Assembly (NCBI GenBank): GCA_046260215.1
Contig: JBHEPQ010000115.1
Coordinates: forward strand, 1 to 13,111
Origin: Chromatocurvus sp046260215
GTDB taxonomy: Bacteria; Pseudomonadota; Gammaproteobacteria; Pseudomonadales; Halieaceae
Direction of reading: 5' to 3'
Length of the DNA stretch: 13,111 bases
A model generated the notes under the pieces. The model did not search any database and was not told where the DNA came from. It saw only the letters and a list, made by a program, of their open reading frames with translations. Positions 6,698-13,111 of the stretch are shown piece after piece. The position numbers and the translations under genes were made by a program. The stretch's first letter is position 1, and every line of letters starts with the position of its first letter.

Positions 6698-7183
6698 ATG
6701 AGCGCCACCAACATCCGACCCGCCACAGAGGACGATATCGACATCATCATGCAGTTCATCCGTGAGCTGGCCGAGTACGAGGGCGCCCTCGATGCCGTTG
6801 AGGCGACGCCGGAGCGATTGCGCGCCACGCTTTTCTGCAACCGCCCTCGCGTGCACTGCAGCATTGGCGAGCTGGGTGGAGTGGCGTCGGGGTTTGCTGT
6901 CTGGTTTTTCAACTATTCCACGTGGCTGGGGCGGCACGGCCTGTTCCTGGAAGACCTGTATGTTTCTGATGCCCAGCGCGGGCGGGGTCTTGGCAGGGCG
7001 CTGCTGCAACACCTGGCAAAACTGGCGGTAGCCAGCGGCTGCGGCCGCTTCGAATGGAATGTGCTGGACTGGAACCGCCCGGCCATCGATTTCTACGAAT
7101 CCTTCGGCGCAAGCCCACAGAGTGAATGGGTGGGGTATCGTCTCAGCGGTGAGGCGTTGTCTGCGTTCGCGGGGTCCGGGTAA
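6698..7183 (+). CDS. GNAT-family N-acetyltransferase (diamine acetyltransferase-like)
   Basis: The 161-residue protein is a complete GNAT domain. Motif A is FLEDLYVSDAQRGRGLG, with the acetyl-CoA pyrophosphate loop Arg94-Gly-Arg-Gly-Leu-Gly99. Motif B is in NVLDWNRPAIDFYESFGA (about 121-138), where Asn126 and Tyr133 match the usual CoA/acid-base residues. The whole 'GLFLEDLYV....RG.G.G....W.VLDWN..AI.FY...GA' pattern is that of spermidine/spermine or thialysine acetyltransferase-like proteins, so an amine or amino-acid substrate is plausible. The ATG has no strong ribosome binding site. The 3' end overlaps the 3' end of selU on the opposite strand by 41 bp. Confidence 0.9.
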   Translation: MSATNIRPATEDDIDIIMQFIRELAEYEGALDAVEATPERLRATLFCNRPRVHCSIGELGGVASGFAVWFFNYSTWLGRHGLFLEDLYVSDAQRGRGLGRALLQHLAKLAVASGCGRFEWNVLDWNRPAIDFYESFGASPQSEWVGYRLSGEALSAFAGSG

Positions 7184-8255
7184 GCGCAAGAATCACCTCC
7201 TCGCGATCCCCCGTCATCAGGCGCTGACCGGCACGCTGACGCATCTGGTAGTCGTACATCGGATCATAGTAATCGCGTAAGAGTAGAGTAATCCATGCGT
7301 GATGTCCGTCCAGGGCGCCCGTGGCCTGCTGCTGTTCGAATGCAGCGTCCATCAGTGAGCTCACCGCCCGGTAGCGTTCTCCCCCGAGTCGCTTCCGCGC
7401 CCGCGCCAGATCCGCTTGCAGGCGCTCGCGATGATGCCCTGGCCCGTCTTCACCGTAGGCGTCGCGATACCGCTGGCCCAGATCGACAACATAGTCCTCG
7501 ACTACAACCGTGGCCCGCTCCCCGAGGGGGATCTCGAGCTCATACCGCGGGGCATCCTGCATCCGCTCGAGCAGGCAGCGGGGCAGCGCGAGGCGCCCGA
7601 TCAGCTTGCCCTCATCCTCCAGAATGACCAGATCGTCGCCGCCCGCCAGGCGCTTCATCAGGGTGATGGCAAGCCGGTTTTCAAAGTCGATCTGGCTGGG
7701 CTGGGGCGACAGCAGCGCGCCGAAGGTAGAACCGCGGTGGTTTGCCAGGCCTTCGAGATCCACGGATCGCGACAGCGCCTGAATCACCCGGGTCTTGCCG
7801 CTGCCGGTCCTTCCCGACACCAGCACAAAACGGGCGGCGGCGACGCAGCGCTCCAGCTCCGTGAGCAGGTACTGGCGCATGGCCTTGTAACCACCGCGTA
7901 TCCGGGGATAGTGAACGCCCGCTTCGGCCATCCACTGCTGAACGATCTGCGAGCGCAGCCCACCGCGGAAACAGTACAGATAGCCCCCGGGGTGCGCCTC
8001 GGCAAACGCCATCCACGCCGCCAGTCTGCGCGCCTTCACGCTGCCCTGCACCAAAGAGTGGCCCAGGGCAATCGCCGCAGCCTGCCCTTCCTGCTTATAG
8101 CAGGTTCCGACCCGGGCGCGCTCATCGTCCGTCATCAGCGGCAGGCTGTGCGCCGCAGGAAAGGTGCCCCGGGCAAACTCGGTGGGCGCGCGCGTATCCA
8201 TCAGTGGCACGTCGTCGAGGAACAGCTGCCGGTAGTCGTCGGTATCCGGGCGCAT
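7143..8255 (-). CDS. selU: tRNA 2-selenouridine/geranyl-2-thiouridine synthase
   Basis: The 370-residue protein matches SelU/MnmH (E. coli about 364). An N-terminal rhodanese domain has the catalytic Cys95 in YCFRGGLRS. A P-loop domain with GRTGSGKT (148-155) follows, then a family-specific C-terminal region. It converts 2-thiouridine at the wobble position 34 of Lys, Glu and Gln tRNAs to 2-selenouridine, using selenophosphate, through a geranylated intermediate. rdgC lies immediately upstream on the same strand. The start at 8255 gives the family N-terminus, but it lacks its own ribosome binding site. The AAAGG at 8289-8285 instead serves a duplicated ATG at 8275, which opens a six-residue ORF ending in TGATG at the true start. 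No selD or other selenium gene is in view. Confidence 0.93.
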   Translation of the reverse strand: MRPDTDDYRQLFLDDVPLMDTRAPTEFARGTFPAAHSLPLMTDDERARVGTCYKQEGQAAAIALGHSLVQGSVKARRLAAWMAFAEAHPGGYLYCFRGGLRSQIVQQWMAEAGVHYPRIRGGYKAMRQYLLTELERCVAAARFVLVSGRTGSGKTRVIQALSRSVDLEGLANHRGSTFGALLSPQPSQIDFENRLAITLMKRLAGGDDLVILEDEGKLIGRLALPRCLLERMQDAPRYELEIPLGERATVVVEDYVVDLGQRYRDAYGEDGPGHHRERLQADLARARKRLGGERYRAVSSLMDAAFEQQQATGALDGHHAWITLLLRDYYDPMYDYQMRQRAGQRLMTGDREEVILALTRTPRTQTTPHR

Positions 8256-8277
8256 CAGTCGGTATCCGGGCGCATCA
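8238..8277. repeat. perfect 20-bp tandem duplication at the selU start
   Basis: The 20-mer gtcggtatccgggcgcatca occurs twice, back to back, at 8238-8257 and 8258-8277. Each copy contains the minus-strand ATG and the first codons of selU. Since 20 is not a multiple of three, the upstream ATG is out of frame with selU. The duplication is seen directly and looks like recent replication slippage or, less likely, an assembly error. Confidence 0.95.
8255..8275 (-). CDS. six-residue leader ORF (MRPDTD) overlapping the selU start
   Basis: Created by the 20-bp duplication, this ORF reads ATG CGC CCG GAT ACC GAC TGA. It repeats the first residues of SelU. AAAGG (8289-8285) lies 9 bases before its ATG, a good spacing, whereas the selU ATG has no such site. 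The stop shares a base with the selU start in TGATG, a classical termination-reinitiation arrangement. It may lower or couple selU translation. Its translation is inferred from the layout only. Confidence 0.5.
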   Translation of the reverse strand: MRPDTD

Positions 8278-8291
8278 ATAGCTGCCTTTGA

Positions 8292-9200
8292 TCATCCCTC
8301 GGCCACGCCGCCGAACACGCGCATGACCTCGGCATACAGTTCGCCAAGCGCCTCGGACATGAGCACGAAATCCGCATCCAGGCGTGCCAGGGCGTCGTCA
8401 TCCGGCAGGTCGTCGTTCTCCTTGATCAGCTCATCGGCAAATCGCAGCCGGCGCAGACACAGATCCTCCGTCAGCACGAAGGACACCCGCTCGTCCCAGT
8501 CCAGGGCAATCCTGACCACCTGACGGCCCGCCTGCAGATGGCTTTCCACCTCCTCGCTGAACAGGTCGACACCGCGCACGCGCACGACCCCGCCGTCATC
8601 GCCGGGCTCCCGCAGCTCGCACTCGCCGGCGGCAGCGAAAGCCTCGGGCAGGTTGTTGTGCACCAGCCAGTGGGTCATGGTGGCGAGCGGCGCCTCGTTC
8701 ACCTGCGGCAGCAGCACCGGGAACGTGCCGATGGACTCGCGCAGCAGGTTGAGCAGTTCCTCGGCGCGAGCGGCACTCGCCGCATCCACCATCACCCAGC
8801 CGGCGGCGGGATCGATGTAGGCATGCAGGAAGGTTGTGCGTGAGAACGCCCGGGGCAGGCAGTCCTGGATGATTTCATCCTTAAGGGTCAGGCGCTCCTT
8901 GCGATAAACCTTGCGTCCCTGCGCAGATTCGATGGCGTCGATACGCTCCTCGAGGTGCTCGCGCACCACGGTGGAAGGCAACAGTTTTTCCTCACGACGC
9001 AGACGCAGCAGAATGCGTCCGCTGGCGCTGTGCACCAGTGGCGCGCCGTCGTCACCGAGGGGAGCAGTCCAGCCGGTCGACAGCGCCTGGGATGGCGCGC
9101 AGGGTGTGAAAGAATAGGCCGCCAGCTGCTCATCCAGCTGCTCTGCAGTCAGAGTAAAAGGTTGCGTCAGGCGATAGGCGCGAAGGTTCTTGAACCACAT
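8292..9200 (-). CDS. rdgC: recombination-associated protein RdgC
   Basis: The 302-residue protein begins MWFKNLRAYRLTQPFTLTAE and matches E. coli RdgC (303 aa) in length and in its conserved blocks, including the start, 'SGRILLRLRREEKLLPSTVV' and 'FLVL/FVLTEDLCLRRLRFAD'-type segments. RdgC forms a ring dimer around double-stranded DNA and restrains RecA by blocking filament formation; it has no enzymatic activity. The ATG at 9200 was chosen because it gives the family N-terminus and has GGAG 11 bases upstream. The frame stays open to 9272 without family similarity. It lies directly upstream of selU (36 bp to its ATG) and is divergent from the cyclase gene, so promoters for both should lie in 9201-9257. 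Confidence 0.93.
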   Translation of the reverse strand: MWFKNLRAYRLTQPFTLTAEQLDEQLAAYSFTPCAPSQALSTGWTAPLGDDGAPLVHSASGRILLRLRREEKLLPSTVVREHLEERIDAIESAQGRKVYRKERLTLKDEIIQDCLPRAFSRTTFLHAYIDPAAGWVMVDAASAARAEELLNLLRESIGTFPVLLPQVNEAPLATMTHWLVHNNLPEAFAAAGECELREPGDDGGVVRVRGVDLFSEEVESHLQAGRQVVRIALDWDERVSFVLTEDLCLRRLRFADELIKENDDLPDDDALARLDADFVLMSEALGELYAEVMRVFGGVAEG

Positions 9201-9257
9201 GAAAAAAGCGACTCCAGGGGAAACGCGGCATTGTACCGGAGAGGCTGCGTCGCTACG

Positions 9258-10409
9258 ATGCTGTCTGCGCAATTGGCCCCGGCAATTGCCTGGGCGCAGC
9301 AGCCAGGGATGGTGTCATTGATCATGGACAATGCCGATCACACGCCGCGCGTCGAGGCCTTCATGGCGGGCATCGCCGAGCGTATCGGCGATTCAGTCGC
9401 GCAGCGGGAACGTGCCTCCCTTACTCAGCTGGCCTATGACCTGCTCGATCCGGCACCCCCGATAGCGCAGCCCGAGCCACGGCTTATCACGGTGTTGATC
9501 ATTGACCTGCGTGGATTCTCGGTGCTGGCCGATAGCTGTGACCCGCCGTTACTGTTGGCGATACTCAAGCCTTTTTTCGAACGCATGACCTCTCTGGTGC
9601 ACGAACACGGCGGTTTTGTCGACAAATTTCTGGGCGATGGCGTGATGGCACTGTTCGGTGCGCCACAAACGCATGAAGACCACCTGCAAAGGGCGCTGGC
9701 CTGCGCCGCTCGCATGCAACAGGCGATGCTCAACCTCAACGCCGGCAACATTGCCCGCGGGATGCCGGAAATACACGCCGGCATCGGCATCAACACCGGG
9801 GAGGTCATGGTCGGCAGCTTTGGTCCACGCCAGCACAGCGAATACACCGCCATTGGTGATGAGGTCAATTTTGCAAGCCGGGTGGAGTCGTTCAGCCTGC
9901 GCGGACAGGTCTTGCTCAGTGAAAACAGCTACCGCGCCGCGCGTGACTGGATCGAAACCGGGGCCATCCGGCAGCTGCGCGTCAAAGGACGAAGCGGCCC
10001 GGTGACGCTTTACGAAATGACGGCTGTCACTGCGCCACGCGAGCTGATCGTACCGCGAGTGGAGATGCGGGCCTCGCCGCGAGTACCAGTGCAGCTGCCC
10101 CTGCGTTTCTACCGCGTGCAGGACAAACAGATCATGGATCAGCCCTACCGCGGCAGCATCACGAACCTGGGCTACGATGGCATGCTCACGCGACTGCCAC
10201 TTGATCTCCCCTCGCTGAGCGAAATAAGTTTCACGGTCACCCCTGACCTCACCGCCGATGAGTCCAGCGACCTGTATGCCCGGGCGCTGCATTCGAGCCG
10301 TGATGATAACGTTTACCAGACGGCCTTCGCCTTCACCACGGCGGGTACTCCCGGCCATGAAGCCGTGCGCCGCTATGTTGACCGGCTATTGTGGGGCGCA
10401 GGCGGCTGA
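9258..10409 (+). CDS. class III adenylate/guanylate cyclase with C-terminal PilZ domain
   Basis: The 383-residue protein has a complete class III cyclase domain (about 75-255). Metal-binding Asp83 lies in IIDLRGFS and Asp127 in FLGDGVMALFG. Lys123 is probably the base-contact residue, and VNFASRVE supplies Asn204 and Arg208 for transition-state stabilisation. The YTAIGD signature resembles class IIIb adenylate cyclases, so cAMP is the likely product. A PilZ-like domain (about 268-376) follows, with RASPR (271-275; RxxxR) and NLGYDG (303-308). The latter is the (D/N)xSxxG motif with Gly in place of Ser. PilZ domains bind c-di-GMP, so cyclase activity may be gated by it. No membrane segment is clear; the first 70 residues are unassigned. 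The start is uncertain: ATG 9258 has GGAGAGG 13 bases upstream, and ATGs at 9309 and 9324 are alternatives. Confidence 0.87.
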   Translation: MLSAQLAPAIAWAQQPGMVSLIMDNADHTPRVEAFMAGIAERIGDSVAQRERASLTQLAYDLLDPAPPIAQPEPRLITVLIIDLRGFSVLADSCDPPLLLAILKPFFERMTSLVHEHGGFVDKFLGDGVMALFGAPQTHEDHLQRALACAARMQQAMLNLNAGNIARGMPEIHAGIGINTGEVMVGSFGPRQHSEYTAIGDEVNFASRVESFSLRGQVLLSENSYRAARDWIETGAIRQLRVKGRSGPVTLYEMTAVTAPRELIVPRVEMRASPRVPVQLPLRFYRVQDKQIMDQPYRGSITNLGYDGMLTRLPLDLPSLSEISFTVTPDLTADESSDLYARALHSSRDDNVYQTAFAFTTAGTPGHEAVRRYVDRLLWGAGG

Positions 10410-10432
10410 ACTTTGTGCAGTGCAGGCGGCTG
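10398..10432. repeat. 11-bp direct repeat at the cyclase stop codon
   Basis: GCAGGCGGCTG occurs at 10398-10408 and again at 10422-10432, a period of 24 bases. The first copy covers the last codons and most of the stop codon of the cyclase gene; the second lies in the spacer before gloA. It may record a small duplication that has since diverged in between. Confidence 0.6.
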
Positions 10433-10512
10433 TCAACTCGAGAATAACAGATACTTGCGCAGAACCCGGACGACGCCTACCGTTGTTGCCTGAAGTATTG
10501 AAAGGAGACAAC

Positions 10513-10953
10513 ATGAAATACCTGCACACAATGGTGCGAGCCAGCAATCTCGACGACAGCCTCGATTTCTACTGCAACAAACTCGGCCTGACCGAAGTCA
10601 ACCGCCACGAGAGTGAGAAAGGACGCTTCACACTGGTCTATCTGGCGGCGCCGGGTGATGTCGAGCGGGCGCACGCCGAAAGCAGCCCGGAACTGGAGAT
10701 CACCTGGAACTGGGACCCGGAGGAATACGACGGCGGACGCAACTTCGGCCATCTGGCTTACCGCGTGGATGACATCTATGCCCTGTGCCAGTCGTTGATG
10801 GACGCCGGCGTGACTATCAACCGTCCGCCACGTGACGGCCACATGGCGTTTATCCGCTCACCCGATGGTATCTCGGTGGAACTGCTGCAGGCGGGCGCCA
10901 GTCTCGAGCCGAGGGAGCCCTGGGCGAGTATGTCCAACACCGGGGCCTGGTAG
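10513..10953 (+). CDS. gloA: lactoylglutathione lyase (glyoxalase I)
   Basis: The 146-residue protein starts MKYLHTMVRASNLDDSLDFY, the classical GloA N-terminus (E. coli 135 aa). The four metal ligands are visible: His5, Glu62 in LEITWNW, His80 in NFGHLAY and Glu123 in SVELLQ. It isomerises the methylglyoxal-glutathione hemithioacetal to S-lactoylglutathione in the cytosol as part of methylglyoxal detoxification. The short length and these residues suggest the Ni/Co-type bacterial enzyme. The ATG has an ideal AAAGGAGA ribosome binding site 5-6 bases upstream. The C-terminus is about 11 residues longer than in E. coli. The ykvA-like gene follows after 21 bp, probably in the same transcript. 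Confidence 0.95.
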   Translation: MKYLHTMVRASNLDDSLDFYCNKLGLTEVNRHESEKGRFTLVYLAAPGDVERAHAESSPELEITWNWDPEEYDGGRNFGHLAYRVDDIYALCQSLMDAGVTINRPPRDGHMAFIRSPDGISVELLQAGASLEPREPWASMSNTGAW

Positions 10954-10974
10954 AAGTAGAAGGAAGCAAATGAC

Positions 10975-11397
10975 ATGACCACGCAGATCAGGGAAATACC
11001 CAAGCAGCAGGAAAGGGATCATGCCAGTGACAAGGCCTACGCCGATGCCTACTCGGAAGAGCGACTGCGCGACAAGCTATCGCGGCATACGCTCACCGCC
11101 GGACGCGATGTGGTCGAGAAAGCCCTGCTGCTGTACTACGCGCTGCAGCAGGAGCAGACACCGGCCTGGGCCAAGGCGACCATCATCGGCGCGCTGGGCT
11201 ATTTCATTACACCGGTCGACGCCATACTCGATATCACACCCGGCGTCGGTTACGTTGACGATCTGGGCGTTCTGGCTTTTGCCATTGCCACGGTCAGCAC
11301 GAGTATCGATGACGCGGTGCGTCAGCGCGCCTCTGCCAGGTTACAGGCGTGGTTCGGAGACACGGCGACGTCGCAGGTCGGGGAGACTGCGGAATGA
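10975..11397 (+). CDS. YkvA/DUF1232 family membrane protein
   Basis: The 140-residue protein has the DUF1232 signature at about 76-105: an 'IIGALGYFITPVDAILDITP' segment followed by GVGYVDDLGVLAFAI. This is the characteristic 'GY...P.D.I.D..P..GY.DD..V' pattern, a hydrophobic hairpin with buried Asp residues. The N-terminal 45 residues are charged and helical. The function of the family is not established. GGAAG lies about 9 bases before the ATG. The stop overlaps the start of the oxidoreductase gene by ATGA (11394-11397), so the two are very likely co-translated and may act together. Confidence 0.85.
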   Translation: MTTQIREIPKQQERDHASDKAYADAYSEERLRDKLSRHTLTAGRDVVEKALLLYYALQQEQTPAWAKATIIGALGYFITPVDAILDITPGVGYVDDLGVLAFAIATVSTSIDDAVRQRASARLQAWFGDTATSQVGETAE

Positions 11398-12614
11398 GCA
11401 ATACCCGGGCACGGGTCGCGATCATCGGCGCCAACTTTGCGGGCATCGCCGCCGCCAGGCGCCTGTCCAGCAGGCACTCGGTCACACTCCTGGATCCCCA
11501 GCCGGCCTTCGAATTCCTGCCCAACATCCATGAGCTGGTCTCCGGCGTCAAGGCGCCGCCTCACCTTCGCCTGTCACGCGAGTCGCTGATCGCGCGCGCC
11601 GGGCACCGCTGGCGGCCAGAGGCAGTCAAACGACTGGATGTCTCCACCGGACAGCTGGAACTCGGCAGTGGCGAGCACCTGCCTTATGATGCCTGCGTGG
11701 TTGCCTGCGGCGGCGTAAACACCGATTTCGGCATTCCGGGCGTGAAGGCGCATACTCTACCTTTCAAGAGCGTCGAGGAATGCGAGGCGATCGGCGCCGG
11801 GCTTGCAAAGCTGGAACAGCGCGACAGGCCCGCAAACGTCGTGATCATCGGGGGTGGCTTTGAAGGCGTCGAGTGCCTGGGCGAGATTCTGCGCCGCTAT
11901 CGTCGTAACCCGGCGATAAACATTCACCTGGTGGAAGCCGCAGGCCAGCTCCTGCCCGGCTCACCAGCCTGCATCGATGCCGAGGTACGTGAGCACTGCA
12001 GCGGTCTGCCGGTAAGTTTTCATTTCGGTGTTCCCGTCGCTCGCGTCAGCAGGACCCGGGTTACACTGACAGATGGCAGCATCCTGCGCAGCGATCTGAC
12101 CCTGTGGACGGCGGGCGCGGCACCGGCACCGCTGCTGTTCGACTCCGGGCTGGCGCCGGATCGGCGTTCCTGGGCACCGGTGAATGACTGCCTGCAGAGC
12201 GACTCTGCGCCCAATGTGTTCATCGCAGGGGATGCCGCCGGCATGCCACGCGCGCTGGCCAAGCAGTCGTATCACGCTATGGCCATGGGTGATTGTGCCG
12301 CGGATAACCTGGAACGCTGGCTGTCAGATCGCCCGATGCGCGCCCTGCGTCCGCCACCGGATGTCAAGCTGATCGCCTTTGGCGATATCGACACATTCCT
12401 GCAGGTAGGTGAGCGCGTGTTTGCCGGACCGGGCCTGGCGGCGGCCAAGGAGGGCATTTTCCAGCTGCAGATGGCACGTCAGGATAAGCTGCTGTCCCCC
12501 GCGGGATTTCTCCGCGGACAGCAACGCTACCTGGGTGCACTGGCACATCTCGGGATTCCGGCGCTGGCACGGCCTGGCTATCTCCTGCGGCGTGGCATAC
12601 ATCAGCTCGGGTGA
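11394..12614 (+). CDS. NDH-2-like FAD/NAD(P)H oxidoreductase
   Basis: The 406-residue protein belongs to the pyridine nucleotide-disulfide oxidoreductase family, closest in layout to type II NADH dehydrogenases. The FAD Rossmann loop is IIGANFAG (10-17), with Asn14 in place of the usual second Gly. The NAD(P)H loop is IIGGGFEG (151-158), and the second FAD motif NVFIAGDAA is at about 274-282. There is no CxxC redox pair, so it is not a disulfide reductase. It could feed electrons from NAD(P)H to quinone at the inner membrane or to a small acceptor. No transmembrane helix is visible, but the C-terminal 40 residues may form an amphipathic membrane-binding tail. GGGGAG lies 8 bases before the ATG. 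It overlaps the YkvA-like gene by four bases. Confidence 0.88.
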   Translation: MSNTRARVAIIGANFAGIAAARRLSSRHSVTLLDPQPAFEFLPNIHELVSGVKAPPHLRLSRESLIARAGHRWRPEAVKRLDVSTGQLELGSGEHLPYDACVVACGGVNTDFGIPGVKAHTLPFKSVEECEAIGAGLAKLEQRDRPANVVIIGGGFEGVECLGEILRRYRRNPAINIHLVEAAGQLLPGSPACIDAEVREHCSGLPVSFHFGVPVARVSRTRVTLTDGSILRSDLTLWTAGAAPAPLLFDSGLAPDRRSWAPVNDCLQSDSAPNVFIAGDAAGMPRALAKQSYHAMAMGDCAADNLERWLSDRPMRALRPPPDVKLIAFGDIDTFLQVGERVFAGPGLAAAKEGIFQLQMARQDKLLSPAGFLRGQQRYLGALAHLGIPALARPGYLLRRGIHQLG

Positions 12615-12628
12615 TGGCTCGGGTGATG
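12605..12628. repeat. 12-bp tandem duplication at the oxidoreductase stop
   Basis: gctcgggtgatg is present twice in direct succession (12605-12616 and 12617-12628). The first copy contains the last two codons and the TGA of the oxidoreductase gene. The second provides another in-frame TGA 12 bases on. The repeat lies within the 30-bp gap before the convergent amidotransferase gene, and no terminator hairpin is seen there. Confidence 0.9.
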
Positions 12629-12644
12629 GATTGGCAGAGCCCTG

Positions 12645-13111
12645 CTATCGACGCAGGAAGGCCAGCATCCAGCGACCGATACGCTCCGTTTCCGGATTTT
12701 CAGCCAGTGAGTCCATCCCCGCGCGATAAACCTCTTCACCAATCGCTTCGCGCCGGTACTGCATGAGTTCGCGCGCGTAGTCGGGCACGAACTCCGGATG
12801 ACCCTGGAACGTCAGGATATGATCGCCGATCTGACACACGGCGTGCTTGCAGAAATCGCTGCCCGCGAGCAGCTCCGTGCCGGGCGCCACGTCGTCGACC
12901 TGGTCCTGGTGACTGACGAGAATCCTGAACTCGGCATCGCCAGCGTCAAGCCAGTCCGGCCTGCCGTAGAACCGGTGGCGATGCAGACCCACGCCCCAGC
13001 CCAGCAATGAGCGGCGTACTTTGCCGCCCAGGGCGTGCGCGATCATCTGGTGACCGAAACATATCCCCAGCGTCTTTTTGTGCCGCGCGTGCAGTTCGCG
13101 GACAAACGCCG
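12645..13111 (-). CDS. class I glutamine amidotransferase-like protein, C-terminal part
   Basis: About 155 residues are visible; the N-terminus lies beyond the right window edge. The nucleophile elbow is TLGICFGHQMIAHALGG, with Cys in GICFGHQ. The His-Glu pair lies in FQGHPEF, so the catalytic triad is complete. The 'LVSHQDQV' segment between them is typical of the stand-alone GMP-synthase-like amidotransferase group (YfeJ-like) rather than of full GuaA. It would hydrolyse glutamine or act on gamma-glutamyl compounds such as gamma-glutamyl polyamines; the substrate is unknown. The gene converges on the oxidoreductase gene with a 30-bp gap. Confidence 0.88.
   Translation of the reverse strand, partial: AFVRELHARHKKTLGICFGHQMIAHALGGKVRRSLLGWGVGLHRHRFYGRPDWLDAGDAEFRILVSHQDQVDDVAPGTELLAGSDFCKHAVCQIGDHILTFQGHPEFVPDYARELMQYRREAIGEEVYRAGMDSLAENPETERIGRWMLAFLRR

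Noticed and set aside
7416..8291. 291-residue open frame on the plus strand opposite selU
   Set aside because: The selU frame carries the rhodanese Cys and P-loop motifs; the antisense product shows no recognisable family and no ribosome binding site.
8955..9257. Extension of the cyclase reading frame upstream of 9258
   Set aside because: It would run antisense through the rdgC start and has no similarity to cyclase or sensor domains; the divergent promoter must lie in this interval.
9549..10358. 269-residue open frame on the minus strand opposite the cyclase gene
   Set aside because: The plus-strand frame has all cyclase and PilZ motifs; the antisense one has none.
1..13111. Defence island, prophage, insertion sequence or CRISPR array
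   Set aside because: No transposase, integrase, Cas protein, regular spacer array or terminal inverted repeats were found; the dynamin-like GTPase alone does not indicate a defence locus.

Overview
This window is chromosomal DNA from a GC-rich (roughly 60%) gammaproteobacterium. The support is a recognisable RdgC, a SelU/MnmH of normal length, a GloA-type Ni/Zn glyoxalase, an SseA-type 3-mercaptopyruvate sulfurtransferase and strong AAGGAG-type ribosome binding sites. A marine lineage related to Halieaceae/Pseudomonadales would fit, but that is a guess. I see no rRNA, tRNA, CRISPR array, insertion sequence or prophage. The region looks like housekeeping and stress genes with a few gene remnants.

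Left part (1-6570), all on the minus strand. A YciI-like gene is cut by the left window edge. Directly upstream of it lies a truncated ribbon-helix-helix antitoxin-like gene with a TATAAT box and two decameric repeats in front. Then come an S9 prolyl-oligopeptidase-family peptidase (302-2269), the C-terminal stub of a Baeyer-Villiger-type flavin monooxygenase (about 2494-2652), and sseA. A membrane-anchored dynamin-like GTPase lies one base upstream of sseA. A ZIP-family metal transporter and a carboxymuconolactone-decarboxylase/AhpD-like protein follow.

Middle (6571-9257). A hairpin-rich divergent spacer precedes a plus-strand GNAT acetyltransferase, whose 3' end overlaps the 3' end of minus-strand selU by 41 bp. 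Upstream of selU is rdgC. The selU start carries a perfect 20-bp tandem duplication. It leaves the Shine-Dalgarno sequence facing a six-residue upstream ORF whose stop overlaps the real selU start (TGATG). This is the most striking local feature.

Right part (9258-13111). On the plus strand, divergent from rdgC, is a class III adenylate/guanylate cyclase fused to a C-terminal PilZ domain, a possible meeting point of cAMP and c-di-GMP signalling. A plus-strand cluster follows: gloA, a YkvA/DUF1232 membrane protein and an NDH-2-like FAD oxidoreductase. The last two overlap by ATGA and are probably translationally coupled. A convergent class I glutamine amidotransferase is cut by the right edge.

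Short direct repeats sit at three gene boundaries: the selU start (20 bp tandem), the oxidoreductase stop (12 bp tandem) and the cyclase stop (11 bp, period 24). With the two gene stubs (antitoxin, monooxygenase) they suggest small-scale slippage and gene decay. I do not see a complete novel multi-gene system. The best leads are the cyclase-PilZ fusion, the selU leader ORF and the dynamin/sulfurtransferase pairing.
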